A stretch of DNA of 6,123 bases from JBFMGS01 sp040752635 (GTDB taxonomy: Bacteria > Bacillota > SHA-98 > UBA4971): positions 1 through 6,123 of the forward strand of contig JBFMGS010000094.1 in the NCBI GenBank assembly GCA_040752635.1, written 5' to 3'. The stretch's first letter is position 1; each line of letters begins with the position of its first letter. Positions 5,799-6,123 of the stretch are shown here, piece by piece. A program made the position numbers and the translations under genes. The notes beneath the pieces were generated by a model that searched no databases, had not been told where the DNA came from, and was given only the letters and a program-made list of their open reading frames with translations.

Positions 5799-6123
5799 AG
5801 GAGCATAACGGAAACGCGATGGAGGTGGCCGGGATATTCGATCTGGCCTCCTTCTCGTATCACGGAGTACAACTTTGACACGACGAGCATGTCCGTGCAG
5901 GGGGAGTATGACGAGGCGGAAGAGGGCACCATCGACGTCACCTACGGCTTCAGCAAGGACAGGCGGCGTGATCTGAAGCAGATCGTTTTCGGAATCGGTG
6001 CCAACCACGAAGGGGTACCCTTAATGGTGTCCTCGTGGGGGATGATCCGGCAATATGAACTGTACTGGAGTTACTCGTACTTGAAAGAGGGGACGTGCGA
6101 TGTGTTTCCGCGCCCCAACCTAG
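5799..6123 (+). pseudogene. Truncated IS1634/IS4-like DDE transposase remnant
   Basis: In the frame starting at 5799, recognisable homology begins at 5868. FDTTSMSV carries the first catalytic Asp (5877-5879), followed by GEY, TYGFSKDRRRDLKQ and GIGANHEGVPLM. This matches the first catalytic block of IS1634-type (IS4 superfamily) transposases. The N-terminal domain normally ahead of FDTTS (well over 100 residues) is absent, and there is no start codon with an SD. After VPLM (about 6026) the expected GNTSDK-like block is not readable in this frame; the +1-shifted frame offers only a faint match and soon meets a stop. The frame runs off the window edge. No terminal inverted repeat is visible. 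I conclude that this is a decayed insertion-sequence fragment next to, or inserted into, the end of the exporter operon. The family call comes from motif recognition. Confidence 0.7.

Noticed and set aside
5441..6008. Antisense ORFs opposite the permease end, the 56-aa ORF and the transposase remnant
   Set aside because: Their translations show no motif, while the + strand shows real SD sites and transposase motifs in the same place.
1..6123. CRISPR array, tRNA, rRNA or known riboswitch
   Set aside because: I saw no regularly spaced repeats, no tRNA cloverleaf signature and no motif of a riboswitch class I know on either strand.

Overview
The window is about 60% G+C, with compact genes, strong purine-rich Shine-Dalgarno (SD) sites, GTG starts and mixed AGG/CGC arginine codons. 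Together with a B12-dependent (oxygen-independent) ribonucleotide reductase and a DUF3795-type cysteine-rich protein, this suggests a high-GC anaerobic Firmicutes-like bacterium. That is an inference from gene content, not a proven placement. All genes I can support lie on the + strand.

Layout. (1) Positions 55-2661 hold a complete class II ribonucleotide reductase, nrdJ. (2) Positions 2805-3260 hold a small protein with ten cysteines, DUF3795-like. (3) Positions 3261-3834 hold no large gene but are rich in regulation. I see nothing convincing from 3298 to 3432. Then come a near-consensus sigma-70 promoter (3433-3461), a 5' leader with two mutually exclusive hairpins, a 41-codon leader ORF with an excellent SD (3537-3662), an antiterminator overlapping the end of that ORF, a perfect 11-bp terminator hairpin (3679-3707), and a second terminator-like hairpin (3755-3789). 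(4) Positions 3835-5587 encode an ABC-2 type exporter: an ATPase and a six-helix permease whose genes overlap by 8 nt. (5) Positions 5615-5785 hold a 56-codon ORF of unknown function with a strong SD. (6) From about 5868 to the window end lies a decayed, N-terminally truncated IS1634/IS4-like DDE transposase.

The most interesting element is the leader of the ABC exporter operon. The promoter, leader ORF, antiterminator and terminator have the geometry of ribosome-mediated transcription attenuation. A ribosome reaching the leader stop codon would cover the 5' arm of the antiterminator and let the terminator form. A ribosome stalled earlier would leave the antiterminator free and allow read-through into the exporter genes. 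Drug- or stress-responsive exporters are sometimes controlled this way, as with the BmrB leader of bmrCD. The inducer, the exported substrate and the role of the second terminator are not visible here. nrdJ and the DUF3795 gene appear to be separate units with no obvious functional link to the exporter.
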